Assembly: GCA_020744425.1 (NCBI GenBank)
Contig: JAGMUV010000002.1
Location: 2,462,501 to 2,526,500, forward strand
Length of the DNA: 64,000 bases
DNA from: Dactylonectria macrodidyma
Lineage: Eukaryota; Ascomycota; Sordariomycetes; Hypocreales; Nectriaceae
Direction: 5' to 3'
Shown: positions 1 to 10,841 of the stretch, piece after piece
Numbering within the stretch: the stretch's first letter is position 1
How the letters are laid out: every line of letters starts with the position of its first letter
Notes under the pieces: generated by a model
What the model saw: the letters and a program-made list of their open reading frames with translations, nothing else
Database searches by the model: none
Told to the model about the DNA's origin: nothing
Translations under genes and position numbers: made by a program

Positions 1-661
1 GCCGAAAGTCCAGTTACGAACAGCTCTCCAGGGCGAGCCAGGGACGGGCCACGCTGACAAGAAACAAGAGCTTTAGTGGTGCGGAGATGCACTGATTTGT
101 ATGATGGGAGGGCGCCCGGTTTATGGATATTGGGGTTTATTTTTTCTTGGGTATGATTTCCTGGAGCAATTGGAGCACCATAAGACCAGAGCAGTTGGCC
201 AACGGCCATGATCATTCGTTGTTGTCTACGAGCAGGGACTGTGATCCCTCAGGTCGCCGAAGCAGATTGACGATGATGGACAGGTCGGGTAGCCTAGGAT
301 AAGTCAGTTAGCAACAGGGGCCACGAAGCCAAGAGACCGATTACGGTGCCACGGTGGATAGAATACGATTTCGTTATTCGACTTTCCTTCTACTTTATCT
401 GGGAACACAAGAACCAAATGTACTTTATTCTCTCAAGGATGCTACCGTAAACCAATGACGGCTTAGACCACTTCATTGCTCTGCAAGAAAGGTTCCATGT
501 GGACCAAAACCAAGAATATGCGCAGTAGGGGATGGTTTCGCCACCGTCTCGCTCTCGTCCCGACGATCACCAATTTCTCATGACCGACATCTCCAATTTT
601 TAAACCACGTTTACTCAAGGCCATGGCCCCCCGCAACACCAAGAAAGAAGTTGGCAATCAT
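1..661. other. left-edge intergenic stretch
   Basis: I see no supported gene here. The only open frames are short, lack family-like composition and have no splice signals. The stretch lies downstream of the small secreted-protein gene and probably holds its 3' untranslated region. Confidence 0.5.
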
Positions 662-970
662 TCAGTACACCGGAACTGTCGTTGTCATCTCAATTGTCTT
701 GACTTCACACGGCCCCAGTGACGTCCTCCTCTCGCCTGGCAGCGGGCCGAAGGTGACGTCGAATGTGGTGAATGGGACAAAGTAGAAACACCAGGATATG
801 GAGCCATCGCAGTAGGCGTAGTCGCAGCTGATGGAATGGGTGCTTGCTGTGATGCTTGATAGAGTGGTGGTCGCTCGCGTGGGTGGAGCGGTGATGGTTT
901 GCTTGTCGTGTGGAAGAGCCATGACGCTGGCGGAGGCAATGAAGATGGCAATGAAGCGTGCGTCAATCAT
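662..970 (-). CDS. small secreted cysteine-containing protein (102 aa)
   Basis: Single-exon ORF of 102 residues; I do not recognise a family. Residues 1-19 look like a signal peptide: a charged start (MIDAR), a hydrophobic core (FIAIFIASASVMA) and a plausible cleavage site before LPHD. The predicted mature part is short and Thr/Ser-rich, with four cysteines (49, 54, 61, 88) that could form two disulphides, an aromatic patch (WCFYFVPF) and one dibasic site (RR, 81-82). About 90 bp upstream on this strand there is a TATA-like GATATAAG. Size, signal peptide and Cys content fit the loose class of fungal small secreted proteins (effector-like, antimicrobial or cell-wall-associated). The function is unknown, and a chance ORF cannot be fully excluded. 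Confidence 0.5.
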   Translation of the reverse strand: MIDARFIAIFIASASVMALPHDKQTITAPPTRATTTLSSITASTHSISCDYAYCDGSISWCFYFVPFTTFDVTFGPLPGERRTSLGPCEVKTIEMTTTVPVY

Positions 971-1547
971 TGTGGCGTGTTGTTTTTTGCTATATCTTAG
1001 AGGGAAGTGAATACACTGGGCATGTGAAGGCGTGATGACTGTTGAACGAAGGTAGAGACTTATATCAGGGCTGTTGAATTCTAGCCAATCACAGGGAGGA
1101 TGGCTAATTTGGAAGTATGATGAGTGAGGATATTGCGGAATTCAGGGTGCCCGAAGACTGTTGTGGGAAGATCAGATAGAATATTCTTTCCTAATATTCC
1201 AAACCGTGATCGTTACACAGCACCAACAGGTCACGCCCCTGTGTCTTGAAGCTGATCCCGTGTGGAGTAGAAGTAACGCAAACAATTGCCAACTGTGTAA
1301 CAACATCGATTCGACTGTACGTAGTAGATTGACCACAAAACTGCATCTTCCCGGAATCGAAACTATGTTCCACAATCCAGTATCTCACTCAATATGGCGG
1401 CCTGCTTCCTGCTACCGAGGCATGGAGAGACGCTATGCCATGTGGAATCACACTGCCCGAGAGCAGGAAGAAACTGTGCCATGTATTAGGTCTCACATAT
1501 CGCTTCGCACTCGTCTACATACAACCGCTCCGCAAAGAGACCTTGAT
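971..1547. other. intergenic: promoter of the small secreted gene and 3' side of the MAPEG gene
   Basis: No gene is supported. The stretch contains the promoter side of the small secreted-protein gene (TATA-like signal near 1060) and the 3' flank of the MAPEG gene. A 141-codon plus-strand frame crosses it but has no family resemblance and runs into the MAPEG coding exon in antisense. Confidence 0.45.
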
Positions 1548-2144
1548 TTAGTTGGCCAGCGCCCTGCGCCCAGCCTTGATCCATAGCGCCCAAATGAGCG
1601 AGATTCCCAGGAGCCAGGACAAGCTGCGCAGACTAGCCAGCCGTCGATTCTTCTGCAGCCAGATGTAGGTAAAGTTGTAGGCCAGGCGACTGAGGACGTA
1701 CCCCAGCGTCAGAATGTTGAGCGTGCGAGTTTCGACCCCGGAAATATTGGCAGCTACCACGGCGGAAGCATAGAAGCCTAGTGTCTCGAGGCCGTTGGCC
1801 GTGGCGGCGTTGGCGCGGAGCATGCACTGCTGCTTCTATTGAAGAATTTAGCAAAAGTAAATAGCAAGGTGAGAAGAAAGCATCACGAACCATTTTATCC
1901 AGTGTCTCGGATTTGGCAACGCTATCTTGGTGGCCGCGGGGGTTCGCATTGTCGTAGAGAGCCCGTGATGAGAGTACCGCGTACACATGAGGGAGTCCTG
2001 CCAAGAGAAAGGCAGCGGGGACCTGGTGTCACGGTTGAGCGAATATTTCATTGATAAGACCAGGGCTTTGGATTGATGCGGGTGACGACATACCGTGAAG
2101 TAGGAATAGTTTCGTGAGAGATCGAAGCTAAGAAAGGAGTCCAT
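1548..2144 (-). CDS. MAPEG-family membrane protein (microsomal glutathione S-transferase-like), 3 exons, 156 aa
   Basis: The spliced model joins 2144-2094, 2022-1891 and 1835-1548. All three exons stay in frame (17+44+95 residues) and both introns are GT..AG. The protein starts MDSFLSFDLSRNYSY and reads on through VPAAFLLAGLPHVYAVL, so exon 2 supplies the first hydrophobic helix. Exon 3 holds the family hallmark in KQQCMLRANAATANGLETLG (62-81), with an Arg/Asn/Glu-bearing helix, then two more membrane helices and a short basic tail (KAGRRALAN). MAPEG proteins are about 150-residue, four-helix ER enzymes; some conjugate or reduce lipid hydroperoxides with glutathione, and many fungal members are uncharacterised. 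The start was chosen at the ATG giving a standard-length N-terminus; frame extends upstream without conserved residues. The substrate cannot be inferred. Confidence 0.85.
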
Positions 2145-2786
2145 ATTGACTGGTGTTAGTGTGGAGATGCAAGGGCGAGCCGGAGTTGGAAAAGTGAGAG
2201 GCATGAAGATGATCACACGACTGGTCATTTGATATAAACAAATTCACCCTCAACAACATCTCCCCCCTTCTCCCTCTTACACAAAAATTCCGTTATTGTT
2301 TGAATAAAATTGCCCTGCGCCGAGACCGCCTCCTTCGGGTCTCGGTGCCAGCATGTTGAATTACCATAACGGCCTTCATTTTTGGCGGAGCTGCGCCTAG
2401 GTGACCGATTGTTGGGCCCCACAGACCCGAAAGACACGGCGATATTATATAAGATGCCGGATTTCGAGGCAAGTCGGTGCCCATTGATTCAGCTCGGAGG
2501 GCCTATTAATTTCCCTTTGATTTGTTGTTGGGGGGTTTTTAGAGAATCATTTCTGGAGTTGTCGTTGAGAAAGAGGTTGGTGTGTGTTGTTGGCTGGGCT
2601 AGTTGCGGTGTCAAGCTAGTGAACGAAGTCACACGCATCACCTAATCCATTTGAATTGACAGTCAAATGGATGATGAGGCGTCGGTCTGGTAGAGAAACC
2701 TAGAAAAAGAGAAATAATTGATTGCTTGACATTTCTACATGACCAGCAAGACCACTAATGGAATCCATCAACTTGTGCACAAAGCC
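2145..2786. other. intergenic between MAPEG gene and tRNA-Gln
   Basis: This is the promoter side of the MAPEG gene. It contains a GC-rich hairpin (CCGAGACC...GGTCTCGG, about 2318-2343). Its arms match the 3' acceptor-strand sequence of the nearby tRNA-Gln, probably by chance. No coding gene is supported. Confidence 0.4.
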
Positions 2787-2791
2787 AAAAA
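2787..2791 (-). terminator. RNA polymerase III terminator (T5) of tRNA-Gln
   Basis: Read on the minus strand, five consecutive T residues lie four bases past the tRNA 3' end, the usual Pol III stop signal. Confidence 0.75.
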
Positions 2792-2794
2792 GGA

Positions 2795-2866
2795 AGGTCT
2801 CGGAGGGAGTCGAACCCTCGCTGGCGGAATCAGAATCCGCAGTCATAGCCGTTAGACCACGAAACC
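2795..2866 (-). tRNA. tRNA-Gln (anticodon CUG)
   Basis: Intronless 72-nt tRNA. Acceptor strands GGTTTCG and CGAGACC pair with one G-U wobble. The anticodon arm is GCGGA-TTCTGAT-TCCGC, giving anticodon CTG, which reads CAG (Gln). The T arm is GAGGG-TTCGACT-CCCTC, whose B box (GGTTCGACTCC) is canonical. The D arm (GTCTAACGGCTATGAC) carries the A-box region. The last base (2795) is the discriminator; CCA is not encoded, as expected for a eukaryotic nuclear gene. A T5 terminator follows. Confidence 0.95.
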
Positions 2867-3399
2867 AGCTTGTTTTGATGTCGTCCAAGCCACAAATTTT
2901 GCTTCATGAGGGCTAGGAATGAGGGCTAGTTACAATATGTGTGTGGCTTGGTGGGGCCGTGTGAACCAACGGTATTACTAGTATAAGTGGAGACAGGGCT
3001 TCACCGTGTAAGTGGGCTTGTCACAGGTTTCGCTGCTGCAAGTTGTCACACGTGCACGGAAGCTGATGCAAGATGGTTGAGAGTGATAATGCTCTTCGTA
3101 ATTGACGACTCCATCTCAGATGGTCATGACCCCGAGAGAGTTGTCCACGGTCATGAAACTAGATGAATATATACAGCGAATGTAAAGACCTATGTCCTGT
3201 TTTGTACTGTCCAAAAATTCCAGAATCAACCACGTAAACGCCTTGTATGCCCTGGGTTGAATCGCCATTCGACCTCTGCACCGAGACCCGGGTATCTTTG
3301 GCACCATTCCTCCCTTCCTTCCCTTCCCAACCCCTTTTCATATCCTACTTTCACAGGAAAGATGTCCCTCACAGCTGCGTCGAGTTGGGCGCAGAGACC
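2867..3399. other. intergenic between tRNA-Gln and GH16 gene
   Basis: No gene is supported. It covers the 5' flank of the tRNA and the 3' flank of the GH16 gene. The short minus-strand frames have no recognisable features. Confidence 0.45.
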
Positions 3400-4416
3400 T
3401 TAACCCAGGTAGGGCATGGGCTTGTGGAGGGTGGCGCGCTTGACGGTGTAGTTGGAAGCGGCTTGGTCATAGATCTTGATAGAGTTGACGAGCCAGTACG
3501 CCTCGGTAAAAGCGGCTGGGTTGGCGGCTACGTATTCGTCACAGGTCGAGGCGAGGGCAGAGCACTCGGCGTTGTTGTTCCACACATCAGGGGAGCCGGC
3601 CCAATCTCCACAGAAAGTGGTGTCAAAGATGAGGTTGTGGTTCATGAAGTGGCTGTCAATATCGCAGCCAGAGCCACCGTTGAAGCGGGCAGCGGGCAGG
3701 CCCCAGCTGGCCGGGTCGGGTGAGTCGGACTGGACGTTGGTAGGAATTTGGCCGCGAGGGAAGAACCAGACGGCGATGTGGTCCGAGGTCCACTCCATAG
3801 CGTAGACGCCGCCACCGTTGTCGTTGAAGCCGTCACCGTAGTTCAGGTTGTCCGAAGTGCTCTGGCCGCAACCGGTGCTGGCGCTGCCAGCGTTGCAGTC
3901 GGACTCGAGGAGAGTGGTGCTGTCGCAAGTGCCGACGTTGGTGATGGAGCAGCCTTCGCTGGTGTGGAGAGTGATGGAGTCATGGACCTGATTGTTGACA
4001 CCCTCAATGATATCAATTTCTCCAGAGTTAGGCCAATTATCGCCGAACGCCCAAAAAGCGGGCCAGGCTCCACAAATACTGCCGGGCATGTGCGCAATAT
4101 CGGTGATGAAGAGGCCGTGGGTGAAGGTGGCTTGAGAAGTTACGCGGACAGACTTGCGGCCGTTGGCAGGGTTGACAGTGGTGGTGTCGACGCCCATATA
4201 GACGGCACCGTCGTGGTAGCCGGCGAGACCCTCGCCGTTGGCAGTGTTAGCGTCGACGTACTCGACGAAGCCGTTAGTTGGGTCCTCCTCGCTGAAAAAG
4301 TCAAACGCTGTGAAGAAGTTGGTGGCATCGTAGGTGGTGTTGAGGGTGTAAGTGGAGGCGCGGGCGGCACCGGTGAAGAGGGCCGTGAGGCCGAGGGCAA
4401 GAGTTGAAGTGTGCAT
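3400..4416 (-). CDS. secreted GH16 endo-1,3(4)-beta-glucanase, 338 aa
   Basis: Single-exon gene for a glycoside hydrolase family 16 enzyme that cleaves beta-1,3 or mixed-linked beta-glucans outside the cell. The chosen ATG (4416) gives a clear signal peptide (MHTSTLALGLTALFTGAARA), whereas the longer open frame upstream adds 35 residues with no export signal. The active-site motif is plain in NSGEIDIIEGVN (E-x-D-x-x-E: nucleophile Glu, assisting Asp, acid/base Glu). The flanking GAWPAFWAFGDNWP and NHNLIFDTTFCGDWAG segments are typical of the fungal mixed-linked glucanase group. Several cysteines suggest a disulphide-stabilised fold. It ends at KPMPYLG with no GPI-anchor-like tail or carbohydrate-binding module, so the product is probably soluble. 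Whether it acts on the fungus's own wall or on nutrients cannot be told from sequence. Confidence 0.93.
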   Translation of the reverse strand: MHTSTLALGLTALFTGAARASTYTLNTTYDATNFFTAFDFFSEEDPTNGFVEYVDANTANGEGLAGYHDGAVYMGVDTTTVNPANGRKSVRVTSQATFTHGLFITDIAHMPGSICGAWPAFWAFGDNWPNSGEIDIIEGVNNQVHDSITLHTSEGCSITNVGTCDSTTLLESDCNAGSASTGCGQSTSDNLNYGDGFNDNGGGVYAMEWTSDHIAVWFFPRGQIPTNVQSDSPDPASWGLPAARFNGGSGCDIDSHFMNHNLIFDTTFCGDWAGSPDVWNNNAECSALASTCDEYVAANPAAFTEAYWLVNSIKIYDQAASNYTVKRATLHKPMPYLG

Positions 4417-6697
4417 GGTCGCTGAGTAACGGATTGGAAAATGGTTGATTGTTTTGGAATATTTGTCAAGAACGAGGGAAAAGTGATTGTGAGTTGTTGC
4501 GAGACGAGTGAAGCCAGTCACTTTGTGTTACAACGAAGAATGCTTGGAAGCGTGGTTGTTCAAGTGAATGAAGTTCTTGAACAAGGTATCAAAAATCAGG
4601 TCTGAGTCGTTATGTCGTCAAGGAGGGGATGTGATGGCATGAAGCACCACGAGGTGTCGCCTTGAAAAGGAATGTAATTGTTCACAACAATAGGAACAGT
4701 GGGATGGCGAATTGGGGCTGGGCTTGACTAGCAAGACGAATGAATGAATGACTGGCCGGTTTTGGGAATGAACAATGGGCGTATTGCTGCTGGGTATTCG
4801 GGCCAATGAATGAAGGTCTCTAGTCAATAGAGATTGCGCGGGACGAACAATGAGGGCGGTGCCAGCTGCCGGAAGGATTGAACGGCGAAGTGACAGGTGG
4901 GAGAGGTGAGGAGAGGGAGAGGGAGATGTGAGAGTGAGAGTGAAAGACGAGATGCGGTACCAGACGCTGAGGAGAGAAAGGGAGAAACAATAGCCTCACG
5001 GGGGAATGCGGTCGACCTATATACCGATTCAAGACAGGCCATCTCTAGCAGACGAGTGGCTCGGACGCCTCAAACGACGGTCTCTCTAGGTGGGAAAAAG
5101 GGCCTTGACTGCATGCCCCTGACCATATCTCGCCGCGGAAGCCTCGTGTATACTCAGCCCAGCCAGTCAGCCAACACGGCTAACCCAGCCAACCCAACCC
5201 TTCGCATATCGCGCCGGCACATGGCAAGTGACACATGGCGCTAAAATGGCGAAGAAGAACGGGTTCTGTGAAGAAGGGCGTGGGCGTATGCGAGCGAGCA
5301 TACGTGCGTGCGGTGCGTACGTGCGCGCCTGCATGAGCGGGTGCATGGCTTGTCTTTGATGAGGACAACGACCCAGCCCGGCCCAACCTCGCTCGTGAGT
5401 CAAGACACGATGGAGGAGTCGTCCCAGATTTCTCTCATCAGTCATAGGTCTCTCACCTGTCAGTGTCCAAAGTGACACTCGCTTCTTTGTTGGTTCCATT
5501 TAGCACACCCCCCTCATCCTCTCTCGCGAGAGCCTCGCCCTACGCCATGTCCCGGGATGACATGCCTAGGGCCGGACAGATCTGAGCGAATCAGAAAGCA
5601 GATCAGACCCTTGCTCTGCCATCCTTTTAAGTTTTTGCTTCGCAGGATCCCCAGCGGTAGGAGGAGAAGTCGAGAGGCCCTTTCGAGGGCTGGGAGTTAG
5701 GGATAGGTCTAGATTGGGGATAGGTCGGGATGAGGTTACATGGGAGGAGATGGGTTGGAGAATGGATCGATGGTGGCTAAGGAACACGAGACGCTGACAC
5801 TTCCTTCTTGCCCTTTCAGCCGCCCGTGTCGGACCGTCCAGGGGTAAAAAAAAAAAGATCTGTGGTGCAGGGGCCGATCGCTCCAGGGGCTCGCTCCACT
5901 GTTTCCGTAGCCTGTCCGGGTCTACTGTTCCACTGTTTCCACTGTGCCACCCACTATTTTTTTTTTGCCTGTGCCTGTCCATCCCATCCCACTATTCCGA
6001 GCTGCCGCAGTTGCCTCTCGGGCCAATAGCCGCGGGAGGGGTTGGGGCTGGATTGGGGGCGGCCCCATGCTAGGCGCTGGCTGGCTGTGCACTGTGTTTG
6101 TCACTGATCTTCTCTACTGGAAGCCTCCAAGCCCTCCCCTGGAACGCCCACCGAGCCGTGAGCCGTCGCTGCAACCTTCCACTGGGGAGCGCCCTCTGCT
6201 GCAAGAAAAAAAAAACGTGCGCAGGCGCCCAAAAGAGGAATGGCCCCGCTGGAGTTAGGCGCTACGGGTGGATATCACAAAGTCCTACAGCCTGCAGGTT
6301 GGACAGAACGTGTACGTGGTGGTATCTCAAACCTCCAATAGCCTGGCGCACCATCTCACTGTGAGTCCACAGCAACATCATCTTGTCATCATCCACTTTG
6401 TCTTGATACATTCAGCAAGGGGACGCGTGGAGGTTGGAGAAGAACAAGACTCAAACGAGACATTTAAACTCAGAAACGACTCAGGACATTACGAGTCCTT
6501 GTCTGCCCCGTCCCCAGTTCCCCGTTCCCCTCCACATACGACAGAATACCCCCCAACGGACGTACTAACCAACCGCAGGCGTTGGCTCTGCTCAGCTCAG
6601 CTTCCGACAAGTCCCAGGGAAACCCCTTCCATGTCGTCTCCGGGCCTTTCTTGACTGGCGCTGCCGGGAGTGCCGAAGTACGTACCTACATACTACA

Positions 6698-6721
6698 GTA
6701 CCTACCTAGTATGGTAGGTAC
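6698..6721. repeat. inverted repeat GTACCTAC...GTAGGTAC
   Basis: Perfect 8-bp arms separated by 8 bases, inside a cluster of TACCTA-type words (6679-6723). It is one of several such palindromic clusters in spacers of this window. Confidence 0.7.
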
Positions 6722-7908
6722 GAAGTCCAATAGATAACGCAACCACTAACAAGATACCACCCTGCTAGCCTTTGGGTGAAGCGGTCCGAGGCAAGACGGG
6801 CATGGAGATGGGATGGGACGGGACGGTCGATACGACGCTATGCGGCTGGCGTTGAAACGGGGGTTCAATAAACACCTAAAACGAAACACTGGCTCCCCCG
6901 TCTTTCCACACACCCTCACATCTCATTGGACCATGGACGTCTTATGAAGGAAAAAAGGAAGCACGCTGCCGTCAGCTAGTCCCGGCAACATGGACAGTTG
7001 CGGGTACCAACATAGCACACAGACACATGTCGAGATGATATCGCCGCGGTCGAGCCAACAAGTGTGGACGCGCTCCCCTGACCGTATTACCCCGTACAGT
7101 AACTTCCTTGCCTACCTTACTGAGACATAAGCATACGAAGTAGGTACTCGCCTTCTCTTCTCGGCTCTCGCCCCCGCGCTCTACATGCTTGCGCAGACGC
7201 TCTACGTATGCACTTGCGTAGGGCATGGACTGCAAAGTGACATACCAGCCTCGCTCAATTTTTCCCCCCCTTTTCTTCTCTTTTCGTTATCGGCATGTGA
7301 CCAAGTGAGGGGAAGATTCGGGACTTTGCCTCACAAGCTTGATCATCCATCTTCCACACAACTGAGACTACCACCTTCTCTTCCCGGGAATGCCACCGTA
7401 CCCCTGCGTATCATGGTATCAGCATAAACTCTGCTCGCTACCCAACTTCAACCTTACCGTTCATAGCGCTTCCAGATAGATTAATAGCCGCGCGAACGTA
7501 AGACGCTGTTTGCCGGGCCCCGAGATCATCCTTGTCCCGCCCCCACCGCCTACACCACTATGCCTCCAACAGACGCTCGCATACTGCCGCTGCGGTGGGA
7601 ACAAACACGCAAGCAAACGCCTGTTCGTCCAAAAGCCATTTTTGTTTTTTACTTTCGAAAGATTCTAAAAACAAAGGATCGTCAAAGAGAGAAAAAAAAA
7701 AGTCATGACCGCATCGCCCCTCCGACTTCCTCTTTGTTAAGCGCCCTCACTTCCCAGAATAGAAGCACTCGCGCGCATCCTTCAGCACGTTGGTACTTTA
7801 TCATGTACGCAATGCGTTATGTGACCTGATCCTCCTGCGGAATTGCCGCTGCTCTGAGAATGGGTGTTAAACAGCTTGTGTCTGGCGCGCGGTTCAGGGT
7901 CCAACGAA

Positions 7909-7971
7909 GGATGAGGATGAGGATGAGGATGCCCGGGCTGCATGTCAACCGTCAACAGTCAACCGTCAACA
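7909..7971. repeat. hexamer run plus doubled 14-mer
   Basis: A (GGATGA)n run of nearly four copies at 7909-7931 is followed by two exact copies of GTCAACCGTCAACA (7944-7957 and 7958-7971). Simple-sequence expansion in non-coding DNA. Confidence 0.8.
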
Positions 7972-9327
7972 GCCTCAGATCTGATGTCAGATTGATGAAT
8001 CGTCGCTATTAATATGCTGTTGAGCTCGATGACATGAACACGCCCGTGGTTGAAACGCAAAACGGGTCCCCATCGTGAGCGGGTTTCAACCCAGCTTCCT
8101 TCTCGATATCTCATCCCATGAACCTCCAACCTGATCTTTATCCTCGTCTCGTTCCCCGTCTCCACCCCCCGTCTCGTCCCCATTTTTGCAATAAGCTTCT
8201 TTCACCAAGAGGAAAAGCCCGCCCCCGCCGGCTTCATATCCCAGAAGCCATGGCCCGGACCATCATTCCTCTCCCCATCACCGTTTCAGACACATTGCTG
8301 CTGGACTCGGATCACCCGACGCGGTGCCATTCTGGGCCAATGCCTTCGGGCGAGAAGGTCATAAATCCCACGGCCATGGATCGACCGTTGACTCGAGTCT
8401 TGGGCAGTGATCCTTTGTGGGAAGGCTTCAGAGCACCCCGTTTCCTCTCCCCTCGAAATCCTTCCATCCGGAGCGTAGCATCGGAAGGATCGTCACGGTA
8501 GAGTCTTCCGTGAGAGCCGCGGCCTTGTTAGATTGGAGGCTCAGCCGTCATGTATGGTTCCCGTTTCGCTTGCTTGCTTGCTGATTGATATTCACATGCT
8601 TGGCCATAGCCGCTGTCACTTGGTAATAACCCACCGAGAATTGCCCCATAATCACGACATGCATCGTATCATCTTGACATGGTAGGCATCACCCCAGACT
8701 TTAAATCTTCTCATACATCTTCCAAGCCAGCCGATTGCCCATTGCTTTGCTGGACTCGGGCCAATCCTCTAGCCCAGTGTGTTCGTTCCGAAACGAACCT
8801 TTGGGGTTCGCTGCGACCTTAGTCTTCCACGTTCGGCGCAGCGTTACCCTTCATCTCCAAGGTTCTTTAATCTCTTACAACTCTCGCGTTGCACCATGAA
8901 ACAAGCCCTGCCCTGCCTCCTAATCATAAAACTATTACAGAACATGCAGTTCATGCCGTCTTGAAATACACAAATATGTCGCAAACACCTCTTTCCAAGT
9001 TGAACCGCAACGTTGGAATGCAAAAATGACCATCCATCTCGTCTGGAGCTGACCCCGGGCCACCTCCTCATCCCATCTTTCTAATGCCTTATTGGAAAGG
9101 GTATACGCATACCAGACTAGACCAGCCGATAAAATGCAGCGCCAATGCGATGTCGTCGCGAGAACAAAAGATAAAACAAAAAATAAAGGTGCTCTGTAAG
9201 CACTGACGGGTTCCGCCGTCTGTTGAAAGGAATGATGCGCCTGGCAACAAAGCGTCGCGTGTCTAAAGTAGCAGTGTTCAAACAAGTAAGTCGTATCCGG
9301 ATTTGTAGGAGCCTTTTGGGGACAGCA

Positions 9328-10841
9328 TCACAGCTTGACCTTCTGGCCGGTGAGCTTGAACCATACGACAGCCACCAAATCCTCCTTGAACCGTTCCCAA
9401 GGGTTTCGGTTGAGCCAGTAGCTGAACTCGCGATAGTGGTACATCTCGCCCCAGCAGTCACGGCCCCATTCGCATCCTGCCATGTTGACCAAGAAGTCGC
9501 GGTCGGTTCCGCTGTAGTGTACCGCATCGTCGGAAGAGTCCTCGGTAACATCCTCGGGTTTGTCTTTGGATTTGTCCTCGGCCTTGTTGTTGCAGGCCCC
9601 GGGTGGGAAGCTGTTGATCATGCGCTGCGGGAGGAACCCAATATGTTGGCGTACCCAGGGCTGAGTCGAATAAAGCTGCTCCAGGGCATCCTGCTCTTTG
9701 TGGCCCCAGGCCATGTGCCTCTGTTCGTATGTTACGGGGTCCCACCACACGTCAAGCAGCTGATCAATCCAAGCGCTGCGTCGGATGAAAAAAGAACCGA
9801 GGTTGAAGCCGCCGCAGTCCTGGGACAGGATCATGTTGATCGAGCTGGTCTTGCCATCGCCAACGGGGCTAAGTGCATCGGCATCCAAATAAGGTTCCGT
9901 AAAAGGATGCGAGAAGTTATGGGGGTTGTACTCGTTGATGTCGCGGTAGATGTTGCTCTCCAGGTCGTTGAAGATATGGTCCTGTAATGAGTAAGACGGT
10001 TCCATGACAAACGTGTTCAAGTCAAGCCACCAGACCCTGCAGCTGGTTAGTCATATTATTGGGGAGATTCGGACGTCTTCATGGGAGACTCACCACTCGG
10101 CCTTGGGATATTTGTGAAGGGTTGACCGGATGAAATCGACCTTCTCCCAGCTCTCTCTCCATTCGTGTGCATATTTCTTCTTGGTGCCCATGTCGACAAT
10201 CTCGAGGTCGTATCCCCATCTCGCAACGTATTTTTTCTTGTTCCGCACGCTATCGCGCTCAATGGCCCATTCTCGAGCGCCCTTCCATTCCATTACGCCG
10301 CCTCCAACGTTGGCAGCTAGTATAATGACGAATTTGTTACCTCCACCACCGAACGATGCTCTTCGCCAATAATACACGAGTGCTAGAGTACCCCGAGTTA
10401 GCAGAGAAGGCAATGGCCAAGACAAGCTGGAGACTTACGGGAGTTGTAAAAAATGATAGTACCCAGCAGCAGCAAAAGGATTAGAAGCAAGGCCAGTTTG
10501 AGCCTCCTCCCCATGCGACCGTATGTGGATCGTATCCTGCCAACCAAAGGCACCCTTCGGAACCATGGCTGTGCGCGCCTCAAATTCTCCTTTTCTGCGT
10601 ACGCCCCATTGAATCGCGGTAGACTGCTCGATATGCGGCGCATGTGACGGGTGAAGAATCCCTTGTTCTGTGTTGAGAAGGACGGATAGGAACTGGGGTT
10701 GTAGTGCCGCATCTTGGCTGACTCCCAGGCGACAGGGCCAGCTGTCATGTTGGAAGGACTCGTCCTGCCGCTGTCGAGGTTGAGGCCAGGACTTGCCCAA
10801 CCGCCGCCAGGAACAGGAGATGGGCTGCGGGATAGGGTCAT
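9328..10841 (-). CDS. GT34 alpha-1,6-mannosyltransferase of the Mnn10/Mnn11 type, 3 exons, 466 aa
   Basis: The spliced model joins 10841-10439, 10382-10094 and 10036-9328, with GT..AG introns and continuous frame. It is a type II Golgi protein: a Ser/Pro/Arg-rich cytosolic N-terminus, one membrane anchor (about 114-132, LALLLILLLLLGTIIFY) and a lumenal GMA12/MNN10 catalytic domain. Splicing reads NSPLVYYWRRASFGGGGNKFV and later rebuilds the metal/nucleotide-binding region EWVWWLDLNTFVMEPSYS (the aspartate motif characteristic of this family). CGGFNLGSFFIRRS and the WGHKEQDAL segment are also family blocks. Yeast Mnn10 and Mnn11 are subunits of mannan polymerase II, which extends the alpha-1,6-mannan backbone of N-glycans. 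Which paralogue this is cannot be settled here. An acidic insertion (AEDKSKDKPEDVTEDSSDD) interrupts the C-terminal part. Confidence 0.92.

Larger units (their letters stand above)
4417..9327. other. long gene-free spacer (4.9 kb)
   Basis: No protein-coding gene is supported. The part nearest the GH16 gene is probably its promoter and leader; a TATATAG reads toward that gene at about 5018-5024. Elsewhere there are purine/pyrimidine-rich runs, poly-A/T tracts, a GTACCTAC/GTAGGTAC inverted repeat near 6698-6721, a (GGATGA)n run at 7909-7931, a doubled 14-mer at 7944-7971 and a 7-bp-stem hairpin near 8781. All open frames are short and compositionally random. Confidence 0.45.

Noticed and set aside
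1161..1586. 141-codon plus-strand frame
   Set aside because: No domain, low-complexity-free random composition, overlaps the MAPEG last exon in antisense.
3748..4407. 219-codon plus-strand frame
   Set aside because: Antisense to the GH16 catalytic domain; shadow.
8118..8501. 127-codon plus-strand frame in the 4.9-kb spacer
   Set aside because: Pro/Arg/Ser-rich, random-looking, no signal peptide, splice signals or family resemblance.
8777..8803. Hairpin GTTCGTT-CCGA-AACGAAC as a possible terminator or small RNA
   Set aside because: Only a 7-bp stem, no T-run, and no neighbouring transcription unit that would use it.
9223..9987. 254-codon plus-strand frame
   Set aside because: Antisense to the GT34 exon 3, whose motifs are unmistakable.
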